Source: Lonepinella koalarum
Lineage (GTDB): Bacteria; Pseudomonadota; Gammaproteobacteria; Enterobacterales; Pasteurellaceae
Length of the DNA: 64,000 nt
Direction of reading: 5' to 3'
Assembly: GCF_042926695.1 (NCBI RefSeq)
Contig: NZ_CP170642.1
Span: 992,001 to 1,056,000 of the forward strand
Shown in pieces: positions 52,825-61,284 of this stretch (positions within the stretch are counted from its first letter, which is position 1; each line of letters opens with the position of its first letter). The position numbers were made by a program, and so were the translations under genes. A model generated the notes under the pieces. That model saw only the letters and a program-made list of their open reading frames with translations, did not search any database and was not told the DNA's origin.

Positions 52825-52900
52825 TGTAAGGGCGAATCGGTATATTTGCCCGAAAATCACGCTCCGTTTTCAGCGGCGGACACATTGGTCCGCCCTTACG
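52825..52900. repeat. Palindromic intergenic element (GTAAGGGCG variant), copy 3
   Basis: Outer arms GTAAGGGCG (52826-52834) and CGCCCTTAC (52891-52899), with an inner hairpin GGCGGAC/GTCCGCC (52875-52881 with 52888-52894) and a second GGGCGAAT/ATTTGCCC stem. Diverged relative of the copies at 3638 and 40784; placed between znuB and mrcB. Confidence 0.7.
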
Positions 52901-52924
52901 ATGCTAGGATCTATTAGGATTAAT

Positions 52925-55261
52925 ATGTCAACGAACCAAGAAACTGATTCAACCAAAAAGACGTCTATTCCATTTTCTCAACGGCACAAATGGAAATTAT
53001 TTTTTGCCAAAGCTATTTTTAGCCTAGGTACGTTGGTAGTTTTTTATGGGGCTTATTTAGACTGGCAAATTCGTTCCAAAATGGATGGACAAATTTGGCG
53101 TTTACCTGCCGAAGTATATAGCCGTATTGAAAGTGTTCGTTTGCAAGATAATCTCACCCTAAATGATGTTACACAATTATTACTCAATAACGATTATCGT
53201 CAAACCAGCTTTGTGGCAGCCCCTGGGGATTTTAAAATTGAAAATGATACTATCGTGTTATTACGTCGATCATTTCCGTTTCCTGATAAAATGGAACCAC
53301 AACGGGTGATTCGTTTACGCTTTAGTGATGAGAAATTAACGGTTATTGAAGATTTAGTCAATCAAGTGACGATTGATGAATTTCGTTTAGCCCCCAAATT
53401 AGTGGCAATGTTGCAATCTGATAATGAAGAACGCCTAGCCATTCCATTACAAAATTATCCACGACTACTGATTGATACCCTAATTTTAACCGAAGATCGC
53501 CGTTTTTATGCACATCAAGGTGTCAGTCTTATCAGTATTGCTCGTGCTATGATCAGCAATATTCGTGCGGGTCAAACTGTACAAGGTGGAAGTACCCTAA
53601 CGCAACAACTGGTCAAAAATTTATTTTTAACTAATGAACGTTCGATTACACGTAAAATTAACGAAGCCTTAATGGCTATTATGTTGGATTTACGCTACGA
53701 CAAAAACACTATTTTAGAAACCTATCTTAATGAAATTTATCTTGGTCAAAATGGTGACACCCAAATTCACGGTTTTGAGCTGGCGAGCCATTTCTTTTTT
53801 GGTCGTCCAGTGCGAGAAATCAGCTTAGATCAAATAGCCTTATTAGTCGGCATGGTGAAAGGTCCATCATTGTATAATCCTTGGCGTAATCCAACTAATG
53901 CGAAAGAACGTCGTAATGTTGTGTTAGGCTTAATGTTAGAACATAAAATGATCGACCAAGAATTATTTGATCTGTTAAGCCAACGTCCATTAGGTGTACA
54001 AGAAAAAGGCTCGGTTACTCGCCCCTATCCTGCATTTATTCAAACATTGCAAGCTGAATTACGCCAAAATTTGGGAGAAAATAAATCCTCCAGTTTATTG
54101 GGGGCAAGAATCTTCACAACCCTTGATGTTAAACAACAAGCTTACGCTGAACAAGCGGTTGTGGACGCTACACAAAAATTACAGTTGAAAGTGAAAAATC
54201 CACATTTACAATCTGCAATGGTCATCGCAAATTATCAAAAAGGTGAAATTAGAGCCATTGTTGGCGGATTACAAACCCAGTATGCTGGCTTTAACCGTGC
54301 ATTTATGGCAAAACGTCAAATCGGTTCTTTAGTTAAACCTTCCATTTATTTAACCGCACTTTCCGATCCTGATCGGTTTAGACTGAACAGTCCGATTAAT
54401 AACCAACCAATTACTATTAATATAAAAGGTAGCCCTCCTTGGCAACCCAAAAACTATGATCGTAAATATAGCGGATCAGTGTTATTAATGGATGCGTTAA
54501 CTCGTTCGCTGAATATTCCAACGGTCAATATTGGCATGAAAGTAGGATTAACCAAAGTGATTGAGACCCAGCAAGCGATGGGTTGGGATCAGGTTTCGAT
54601 TCCCAAAGTCCCCGCTATGTTATTAGGTTCCTATAGCATTTCTCCCTATGATGTAACAAAATTATTCCAAGTGATCGCAAATAATGGTGGCAAAATCCCA
54701 TTAAGCACGATTAACACTATTACTGACCGTAAAGGTGAAGTAATTTACCAACATCAAACTGAACCAGAACAAGTCGTACCAAGTCAAGCGGCAGTACAAA
54801 CCTTATATGCGATGCAACAAGTGGTAGAACGTGGCACGGCTCGCAGTTTACAAAATAATTTTGCCAACTTACATCTTGCCGGAAAAACAGGCACAACCAA
54901 TGATGCTCGTGATACTTGGTATGTGGGTATTGATGGAGAAAACGTAGCAACCGTTTGGTTAGGACGTGACAACAATGGCGAAACGGGTTTAACTGGCGCA
55001 AGTGGTGCATTGGAAATTTATAAAAATTACTTACAACGTGCCGAAGTCAGCCCATTAGAACTGAAAAAAGTAGATGAAATTAAATGGGTAGGGATTAATA
55101 GCTATGGTAGTTGGAACTGTTACAGCCCTGTGCGGAATATCCCTGTTTGGGTAAATAAAGGGCAGGATTTCTGTGCTTCATCAACCATAGATCCAACCAT
55201 CTTACTATCGCCCCCACGTAAAACGCCTGCACCTGTTGAAGATGCCAAACCTGCTGGTTAA
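52925..55261 (+). CDS. mrcB: Bifunctional penicillin-binding protein 1B
   Basis: A 778-residue class A PBP. One membrane helix (about 25-45), a UB2H-like region (WRLPAEVYSRIESV), the GT51 glycosyltransferase (TEDRRFYAHQGVS, QGGSTLTQQLVKNLFL) and the transpeptidase with SLVK (RQIGSLVKPSIYL), SxN-like RSLN and KTGT (LAGKTGTTNDARD). It polymerises and crosslinks peptidoglycan. ATG 52925 with AGGA is preferred to an upstream start at 52901 inside the palindromic element. Confidence 0.96.
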   Translation: MSTNQETDSTKKTSIPFSQRHKWKLFFAKAIFSLGTLVVFYGAYLDWQIRSKMDGQIWRLPAEVYSRIESVRLQDNLTLNDVTQLLLNNDYRQTSFVAAPGDFKIENDTIVLLRRSFPFPDKMEPQRVIRLRFSDEKLTVIEDLVNQVTIDEFRLAPKLVAMLQSDNEERLAIPLQNYPRLLIDTLILTEDRRFYAHQGVSLISIARAMISNIRAGQTVQGGSTLTQQLVKNLFLTNERSITRKINEALMAIMLDLRYDKNTILETYLNEIYLGQNGDTQIHGFELASHFFFGRPVREISLDQIALLVGMVKGPSLYNPWRNPTNAKERRNVVLGLMLEHKMIDQELFDLLSQRPLGVQEKGSVTRPYPAFIQTLQAELRQNLGENKSSSLLGARIFTTLDVKQQAYAEQAVVDATQKLQLKVKNPHLQSAMVIANYQKGEIRAIVGGLQTQYAGFNRAFMAKRQIGSLVKPSIYLTALSDPDRFRLNSPINNQPITINIKGSPPWQPKNYDRKYSGSVLLMDALTRSLNIPTVNIGMKVGLTKVIETQQAMGWDQVSIPKVPAMLLGSYSISPYDVTKLFQVIANNGGKIPLSTINTITDRKGEVIYQHQTEPEQVVPSQAAVQTLYAMQQVVERGTARSLQNNFANLHLAGKTGTTNDARDTWYVGIDGENVATVWLGRDNNGETGLTGASGALEIYKNYLQRAEVSPLELKKVDEIKWVGINSYGSWNCYSPVRNIPVWVNKGQDFCASSTIDPTILLSPPRKTPAPVEDAKPAG

Positions 55262-55276
55262 ATAATTGCGAACAAA

Positions 55277-55326
55277 AAAGTGCGGGGTATTTTGATTGAA
55301 AAATCATCAAAAATCCACCGCACTTT
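55277..55326. terminator. Terminator from inverted uptake cores after mrcB
   Basis: AAAGTGCGG (55277-55285) and CCGCACTTT (55318-55326) are inverted, with an inner TTTTGAT/ATCAAAA-type stem, between the convergent mrcB and NCS2 genes. Confidence 0.7.
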
Positions 55327-55344
55327 ATGCCAATTAGCTAAAAA

Positions 55345-56658
55345 CTAAATTGCCCAACCACAAGCATAAAATGCCACTAAAGCAATTGCAATTAACACCG
55401 TGCCAATATTGAGTTTATTGAACTCACCAGATACTACTCGACCGATCACCAACGCAGCAAAACCAAGCATAATCCCTGTCACGATATTGGCGGTTAACAC
55501 AATAAATACCGCACAAATTAAACCGCTCATGGCACCGACAAAATCAGTAAAATCTAATTTACTCACATTACTTAACATTAACAAACCCACATACATTAAA
55601 GCTGGAGCCGTTGCATAGTTCGGCACTAAAAAAGCTAACGGTTGGAAAAATAACATTAATAGGAATAATACGCCGACCACAATGGCGGTGATCCCCGTTT
55701 TTCCGCCAGCCGCTGTTCCCGCCGCCGATTCAATATAGACTGCCGCAGGTGCGGTACCGAAAATACCCGAGAATAAACTACTCACAGAATCCGATGTTAA
55801 CGCTTTACCGCCATTAATAATTTGTCCGTCTTTATCTAACAAATTGCCTTGCCCTGCTACCGCGCGAATGGTTCCAGTAGCATCAAATACCGCCGTCATC
55901 ACCAAGGCAAAAACCACGGGTAAAATCGCAGGTTGCAATGCACCCATAATATCTAATTGTAAAAATAAAGACTGTTCGCCAAAACTCGGCATTTTAAACA
56001 CATCACCTGAAAATTTCACATTCGGATCGAAAATTAAGCCGATAATAGTAATCGCAATAATCACCCAAAGGATTGCACCTTTCACTTTCATTTTCTCTAA
56101 GCCAACAATCAACGCCAAACCGATTAATGACATCAAGACAGGGAAAGAAGTAAATTCACCTAATTTAACTAAGGTACCGTTTGGATTGGATACCACAATG
56201 CCTACACCGCTCGTCGCAATTAAGAGTAAAAATAAACCAATACCAATCCCTGCACCATGAGCAATACTGGACGGCAGATTACGTAAAATCCAAGAACGAA
56301 TGCCTGTGGCAGAAATTAAAGTAAACACTGCCCCCATGAGGAATACTGCTCCCAAAGCAACAGGAATACTCACCTGCTGCCCGATAACCAAACTAAATGC
56401 CGTAAATGCGGTTAATGAAATAGCACAACCAATCGCCATTGGTGCATTTGCCCATAAACCAATTAAGATTGAACCTAAACCAGAAACTAAACAGGTGGCA
56501 ATAAATACACTTTCTGCGGGAAAACCAGCTTGACTAAGCATATTTGGCACCACAATAACCGAGTAAACCATTGCCAAAAAGGTGGTAAGCCCAGCGGTAA
56601 TTTCTTGACGAATATTTGAACCACGAGCAGAAAGCTCGAACTGTTGTTCTAAAGACAT
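55345..56658 (-). CDS. NCS2-family purine permease
   Basis: A 437-residue transporter: ITAGLTTFLAMVYSVIVVPNML, ANAPMAIGCAISLTAFTAFSL, FDATGTIRAVAGQGN and GTAPAAVYIESAAGTAAGGKTGITAIVVG. It belongs to the same AzgA/PbuG/GhxP-AdeP group as the one at 23470. Purine versus hypoxanthine/guanine preference is unknown. It is monocistronic. Confidence 0.88.
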   Translation of the reverse strand: MSLEQQFELSARGSNIRQEITAGLTTFLAMVYSVIVVPNMLSQAGFPAESVFIATCLVSGLGSILIGLWANAPMAIGCAISLTAFTAFSLVIGQQVSIPVALGAVFLMGAVFTLISATGIRSWILRNLPSSIAHGAGIGIGLFLLLIATSGVGIVVSNPNGTLVKLGEFTSFPVLMSLIGLALIVGLEKMKVKGAILWVIIAITIIGLIFDPNVKFSGDVFKMPSFGEQSLFLQLDIMGALQPAILPVVFALVMTAVFDATGTIRAVAGQGNLLDKDGQIINGGKALTSDSVSSLFSGIFGTAPAAVYIESAAGTAAGGKTGITAIVVGVLFLLMLFFQPLAFLVPNYATAPALMYVGLLMLSNVSKLDFTDFVGAMSGLICAVFIVLTANIVTGIMLGFAALVIGRVVSGEFNKLNIGTVLIAIALVAFYACGWAI

Positions 56659-56868
56659 AAAACTTCCTAAATGAGTTAAGTTGGAAAGAAGCGTATTCTA
56701 CCTGAAAGCACAAAATAGTAAACGTTTGCAGAAAATATTTTTATCTTTAAACTAAGTGGGTTATATCCTAGCAAAATTATAGCTTCTATTGATGTGTTAA
56801 ATATTTCCCCCAATTAAACCGCACTTTCTTGTTATTTCTATAAAGAAAACGTAAAAAGATTAAAACGG

Positions 56869-56886
56869 CGTAAATTTTTAATTACA
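56869..56886 (+). promoter_or_regulatory. TyrR-box-like site upstream of tyrP
   Basis: CGTAAA-N6-ATTACA, ten of twelve defined bases of TGTAAAN6TTTACA, 71 bp before the ATG of tyrP. The right half and spacing repeat the site before the DAHP synthase gene. The rest of this 299-bp gap (56659-56957) shows one uptake core and otherwise only AT-rich promoter-like DNA. Confidence 0.48.
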
Positions 56887-56957
56887 AAAATAAAAATTAT
56901 CGTTAGAATGGCGATACTTTTTTATCATTTATTCTTTATTTAACTAAGGAACGCTGT

Positions 56958-58163
56958 ATGAGAAATAAAACCTTTGGTAGTGCATTAATTGTTGCGGGTA
57001 CAACAATCGGTGCGGGTATGGTGTCAATGCCATTAACATCAGCTGGAATGGGCTTTGGCTATACCGTCGCATTGTTAGTGATGCTTTGGATATTATTATG
57101 TTATAGTGCGTTGCTATTTGTGGAAGTATATCAAAAAGCCGAACGCCAAGATGCAGGAATCGCGACCCTAGCCGAACAATATTTTGGGATGACTGGTCGA
57201 GTGTTAGCCACTTTAGCATTAGTTATTTTTATGTACGCCATTCTCACCGTTTATGTATTAATGAGTAGCGATTTAATCTCCACCGTATTACCTGCTTTAA
57301 CCGAATATGGGACGGCGATTTCAGTTATCTTTACGATATTTTTTGCGATTTTTATTATTGCCGGTACAGGACATGTTGATATTGCCACTCGCTTACTATT
57401 TATTGCCAAATTAGCCGCATTTGTCGTGTTATTATTCCTCATGCTCCCTAAAGTGACGATGGATAATCTGATGGCAATCCCATTAGATAAAGCATTATTA
57501 ATTTCGGCTAGTCCATTTTTCTTTACTTCTTTTGGTTTCCATGTGGTCATTCCAAGTATCAACCGATATTTAGAAGGCAATGTTGCCCGTTTAAGAACCT
57601 CTATTATTGTGGGAACAGGGTTGCCTTTAGCACTCTATATTATGTGGCAAATGTCAACTCACGGTGTGTTGACACAATCTGAATTTGTGCAAATTCTTAA
57701 TCAAGAACCCACATTAGGCGGATTAATCAAAGCGGTAACACATATCACGGGTAGCCATTTTATCGGTTGGTCGGTACGTTTATTTTCATTATTTGCCTTG
57801 ATCACATCTTTCTTAGGCGTTGCACTCGCCTTATTTGATTGCTTAGATGATCTGCTAAAGCGCATAAAAATTAGATCTAACCGTCTATCGTTAGGCTTAT
57901 TAACCTTTATACCCGTGTTATTCTTCGCTTTGTTCTATAATGATTTCTTATCCGTATTAGCTTTTGCTGGACAAATGTTTACTTTCTATGGTTTAGTGTT
58001 GCCAGTGGGTATGGCGTGGCGTGCAAGAAAACGTTATCCAGAAATGCCTTATCGAGTCATCGGTGGCAACATTTCTTTACTGATTGCTTTACTACTTGGT
58101 GTGTTAATTATTAATGTGCCATTCTTAATTCAGGCAGGTTATTTACCGAATGTCATCGGTTAG
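56958..58163 (+). CDS. tyrP: Tyrosine-specific (aromatic) amino acid permease TyrP
   Basis: A 401-residue member of the HAAP family with eleven helices. The opening SALIVAGTTIGAGMVSMPLTSAGMGFG and FTSFGFHVVIPSINRYLEGN are typical of TyrP/Mtr/TnaB; the sequence is closest in feel to TyrP. AAGGAA is placed before the ATG. Regulation by TyrR is suggested by the site at 56869. Confidence 0.92.
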   Translation: MRNKTFGSALIVAGTTIGAGMVSMPLTSAGMGFGYTVALLVMLWILLCYSALLFVEVYQKAERQDAGIATLAEQYFGMTGRVLATLALVIFMYAILTVYVLMSSDLISTVLPALTEYGTAISVIFTIFFAIFIIAGTGHVDIATRLLFIAKLAAFVVLLFLMLPKVTMDNLMAIPLDKALLISASPFFFTSFGFHVVIPSINRYLEGNVARLRTSIIVGTGLPLALYIMWQMSTHGVLTQSEFVQILNQEPTLGGLIKAVTHITGSHFIGWSVRLFSLFALITSFLGVALALFDCLDDLLKRIKIRSNRLSLGLLTFIPVLFFALFYNDFLSVLAFAGQMFTFYGLVLPVGMAWRARKRYPEMPYRVIGGNISLLIALLLGVLIINVPFLIQAGYLPNVIG

Positions 58164-58204
58164 CATGAAATCTAGGTGTATGACAATGCACCTTTGAATA
58201 GTAT

Positions 58205-58241
58205 AAGTGCAGTGAAAAATAATGATTTTTTCACCGCACTT
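58205..58241. terminator. Terminator with one degraded uptake arm
   Basis: AAGTGCAGTGAAAAAT (58205-58220) pairs with ATTTTTTCACCGCACTT (58225-58241) with one mismatch; the left arm has AAGTGCAGT where the uptake core is AAGTGCGGT. It lies between convergent tyrP and scrK. Confidence 0.75.
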
Positions 58242-58260
58242 TTGTCTATGATGCCTGATC

Positions 58261-59142
58261 TTATTGAGCGACTTGTTTTGCCAAAGCAAAATTACCTAAA
58301 GTAGCCGAACCATTTTCCGCTACCGCTGGGATAACAATATATTCATTCAAATCAGGTACTGGCACATAGCCATTTAACAGTTCAGCAAATTGCTGACGAA
58401 CGCGTTGCAACATATGATGCTGAGCCATGACACCACCGCCAAATACAATCACTTGTGGACGATATAATAGGGTCGCTTGTAAGGCTGCTTGTGCAATGTA
58501 ATAGGCTTGAATATCCCAAATATCAGCATCTTGAGCAATTAATTCGCCGCGAATACCAGAACGCGCTTGCAGTGATGGACCAGCGGATAAACCCTCTAAA
58601 CAATTTTTATGGAAAGGGCAAGTACCGTGAAAACCTTTAGCTTGATCTTGTGGATGTAACGCCACTAAAACATGACCTGCTTCGGTATGACCAATCCCTC
58701 CGACAAATTCACCATGCTGAATAGCACCCGCGCCAATACCTGTGCCAATCGTATAATAAACCAAACTCGTCACATTTTTACGTACAAAAGTTTCACCAAA
58801 AGCGGATGAATTCACATCGGTAGTAAAGTAGAAAGGTACATTAACCGCTTTTTTAATCGTTCCCACTAAATCCACATTTGCCCAGTTTGGCTTTGGTGTA
58901 GTAGTAATATAACCATAGGTTGGTGAATTTTTATCAATATCAATCGGACCAAATGAACCAATCCCAATACCTTGTAAACGATCTGCATAACGTTGGAAAA
59001 AAACGACTGTTTGAGTGAGCGTTTCATCTGGTGTTGTAGTTGGAAATTGTACTTTTTCCACGACATTAAACTGCTCATCCCCTACTGCACAAATAAATTT
59101 TGTGCCACCCGCTTCAAGGCTGCCATATAATTTTGTCATCAT
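58261..59142 (-). CDS. scrK: Fructokinase, ROK family (ScrK-like)
   Basis: A 293-residue ROK kinase. YGSLEAGGTKFICAVG is the phosphate loop, GIGSFGPIDID and TIGTGIGAGAI follow, and the zinc-binding His/Cys cluster GFHGTCPFHKNCLEGL matches fructokinases. It phosphorylates the fructose freed by sucrose-6-phosphate hydrolysis. It is second in the EIIBCA-scrK unit, behind a small palindromic element. Confidence 0.92.
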   Translation of the reverse strand: MMTKLYGSLEAGGTKFICAVGDEQFNVVEKVQFPTTTPDETLTQTVVFFQRYADRLQGIGIGSFGPIDIDKNSPTYGYITTTPKPNWANVDLVGTIKKAVNVPFYFTTDVNSSAFGETFVRKNVTSLVYYTIGTGIGAGAIQHGEFVGGIGHTEAGHVLVALHPQDQAKGFHGTCPFHKNCLEGLSAGPSLQARSGIRGELIAQDADIWDIQAYYIAQAALQATLLYRPQVIVFGGGVMAQHHMLQRVRQQFAELLNGYVPVPDLNEYIVIPAVAENGSATLGNFALAKQVAQ

Positions 59143-59172
59143 TAATTCTCTTTATTCTACAGTTACGAATAA

Positions 59173-59204
59173 TGTAGGGGCGAACCCATGGATTCGCCTC
59201 TACA
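59173..59204. repeat. Palindromic intergenic element (GTAGGGGCG family), copy 4, short form
   Basis: A 32-bp near-perfect palindrome: TGTAGGGGCGAACCCA (59173-59188) against TGGATTCGCCTCTACA (59189-59204), 14 of 16 paired. It is a minimal version of the elements at 3638, 40784 and 52825, lying between scrA and scrK. Confidence 0.78.
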
Positions 59205-59212
59205 AATTAATC

Positions 59213-61135
59213 TTATTTTACTACTTTCAAGAAATTCTCACCATGAGCAGTATTACCAGTGGCAATACCTGTTACAGCTTTAAATTCATCCGTATTGGTA
59301 ATAATCAACACTGTCGTGTGATCGAATCCAGCTGCTGCAATTTTAGCTAAATCAAAGTTGGCTAAAGGCGTACCCGCTTTTACTTGCTCACCTACTTTTA
59401 CCAATGGTTTAAAACCGTCACCTTTCATTTTCACCGTATCAATACCGATATGGATTAAAATTTCCGTACCATTTGTCGTTTTTAAACCATAAGCATGACC
59501 AGTATCATGAACAATTTCAACGATCGCATCGGCTGGAGCATAAGCCACACCTTCAGTTGGTTTAACCGCTAGACCATCACCCATTACACCAGATGAAAAA
59601 ACAGGATCATTTACGTTTTGTAAAGCAACAATTTCACCCGTCATCGGAGCAAGCAAAATTTCTTCCTCAGGTTTACTTGCAACCGCTACAGGGGTTTCAA
59701 CTGCGGTGTTTTTTTCTGCTGTTTTTGGTTCAACTTTTTTCTCAGTTGGCTTTTCATCTTCATAACCAAACATATAGGTCAATGCAAAGGCTACGGCTGT
59801 AGTTGACAACACCATGATGACATAAGACAGAATTTGCCCGTTAAGATAAAGTAATGATCCCGGAATAATGGTAATACCAAAACCCGTGCCAGCAAGCCCT
59901 AAAATGGAAGCTAAACAACCACCAAATGCACCCGCAATTAAACCCATAATAAATGGTTTACCATAGCGTAAATTAACCCCGAAGATCGCTGGTTCAGTAA
60001 TTCCTAAACCCGCAGAAAGGGCGGCTGGATAAGCCAAGGCTTTTAATTTCAATGATTTGGTTTTGAAACCAACGGCTAAGGTTGCCCCTGCTTGAGCTGT
60101 CATCGCTGCGGTGATAATCGCATTAAATGGATCCTGTCCGTCCGCAGCAATAAGTTGAGATTCAAGCAAGTTGAAAATATGATGTACGCCAGTAACAACA
60201 ATGACTTGATGTACCCCACCAATAATTAGTCCTGAAATACCATAAGGTAAAGCTAACAAGAATTTAGTACCGGCTAGTACATAGTCTTCAACCGAGTGGA
60301 AAATCGGACCAATCACCAATAAGGCTAAAATAGACATCACTAAAAACGTGGTAAATGGCACCACTAATAATGCTAATACATCAGGTACTCTTTTACTAAA
60401 CCATTGCTCAAATTTCGCACCAATGAGACCGACAAAAAATGCTGGTAAAACAGAGTTTTGATAACCGACTACAGGAATAAAATCAAAGAAGTAAATCGGT
60501 TCAGCACCACCAGAAGCAACAGCCCACGCATTAGGCAAAGCAGGACTGACCATCATTAAGCCTAAAACTAATCCAATAATCGGATTGCCCCCGAACACTC
60601 GGAAAGCCGACCAACAAATTAAAGCGGGGAAGAAAATAAAGGCGGTATCAGTCAACACCTGCGTATAAACATAGAAATTTGATGCGGAGAATGCGGCAGA
60701 TGTTGTACCAAATAAGCTTAAAATCTCATCATTGTTAATGGCCCCACGTACCCCCATAAACAAACCGGTTGCGACAATAGCCGGTAATAAGGGTACAAAT
60801 ACATCACCAAAGGTACGAATTGCACGTTTAAACCAATGCCCTTGTGGTGGAACGGGTGCGGCAGTTTGTGTCGTTTGAGTTGAACCACCATTCAATGCCA
60901 TCACTTCCGCATAAATTTTGTTTACTGTCCCTGTACCCAAAATAATTTGATATTGTCCTGAATTAAAGAATGCCCCTTTGACTTTATCCAAGTCTTCGAT
61001 AGTATCTTTATCAATTTTTGACTCATCTTTTACCATAATACGTAAACGAGTCGCACAATGTGCAAAACTTTGCACGTTGTCAAAGCCGCCAATAGCTTCA
61101 ACAATTTTCTTTGCAATTTCTGTATCGTTCATCAT
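59213..61135 (-). CDS. scrA: Sucrose-type PTS permease EIIBCA
   Basis: A 640-residue fused PTS transporter. EIIB is at 1-85 with phosphorylated Cys27 (SFAHCATRLRI). EIIC spans about 110-460, including the GITEPAIFGVNLRYGKPF motif, and a glucose-type EIIA domain runs from about 495 with active His562 in EILIHIGIDTV. Because EIIA is fused, no separate Crr is needed. Divergence from a sucrose-6-phosphate hydrolase gene argues for sucrose rather than trehalose or beta-glucosides. Confidence 0.91.
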   Translation of the reverse strand: MMNDTEIAKKIVEAIGGFDNVQSFAHCATRLRIMVKDESKIDKDTIEDLDKVKGAFFNSGQYQIILGTGTVNKIYAEVMALNGGSTQTTQTAAPVPPQGHWFKRAIRTFGDVFVPLLPAIVATGLFMGVRGAINNDEILSLFGTTSAAFSASNFYVYTQVLTDTAFIFFPALICWSAFRVFGGNPIIGLVLGLMMVSPALPNAWAVASGGAEPIYFFDFIPVVGYQNSVLPAFFVGLIGAKFEQWFSKRVPDVLALLVVPFTTFLVMSILALLVIGPIFHSVEDYVLAGTKFLLALPYGISGLIIGGVHQVIVVTGVHHIFNLLESQLIAADGQDPFNAIITAAMTAQAGATLAVGFKTKSLKLKALAYPAALSAGLGITEPAIFGVNLRYGKPFIMGLIAGAFGGCLASILGLAGTGFGITIIPGSLLYLNGQILSYVIMVLSTTAVAFALTYMFGYEDEKPTEKKVEPKTAEKNTAVETPVAVASKPEEEILLAPMTGEIVALQNVNDPVFSSGVMGDGLAVKPTEGVAYAPADAIVEIVHDTGHAYGLKTTNGTEILIHIGIDTVKMKGDGFKPLVKVGEQVKAGTPLANFDLAKIAAAGFDHTTVLIITNTDEFKAVTGIATGNTAHGENFLKVVK

Positions 61136-61223
61136 TGCAAAATCTCCATAAGATAAGGGTTAATAAACTATCATTCACTCTATCATTTTTTGTTGATAAA
61201 TTAAACATAAATAATATAAATAT

Positions 61224-61255
61224 TACTTTTTCAAAGTACAAAGATTAGGTACTAT
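61224..61255. promoter_or_regulatory. Possible operator and -10 in the scrA-scrB divergent gap
   Basis: TACTTT-TTC-AAAGTA is a small palindrome at 61224-61238, followed by a TACTAT -10-like hexamer (61250-61255) upstream of scrB. No known repressor motif is matched. Confidence 0.25.
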
Positions 61256-61284
61256 ACAAGGAAATATCATTATTGGAGAGAATT

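Noticed and set aside
52901..52924. Upstream start for mrcB.
   Set aside because: It starts directly after the palindromic element; ATG 52925 has AGGA at a normal distance.
54720..55010. Open frames antisense to mrcB, and many similar ones within large genes.
   Set aside because: They mirror the codon pattern of the real genes, have no ribosome sites and no recognisable protein features.
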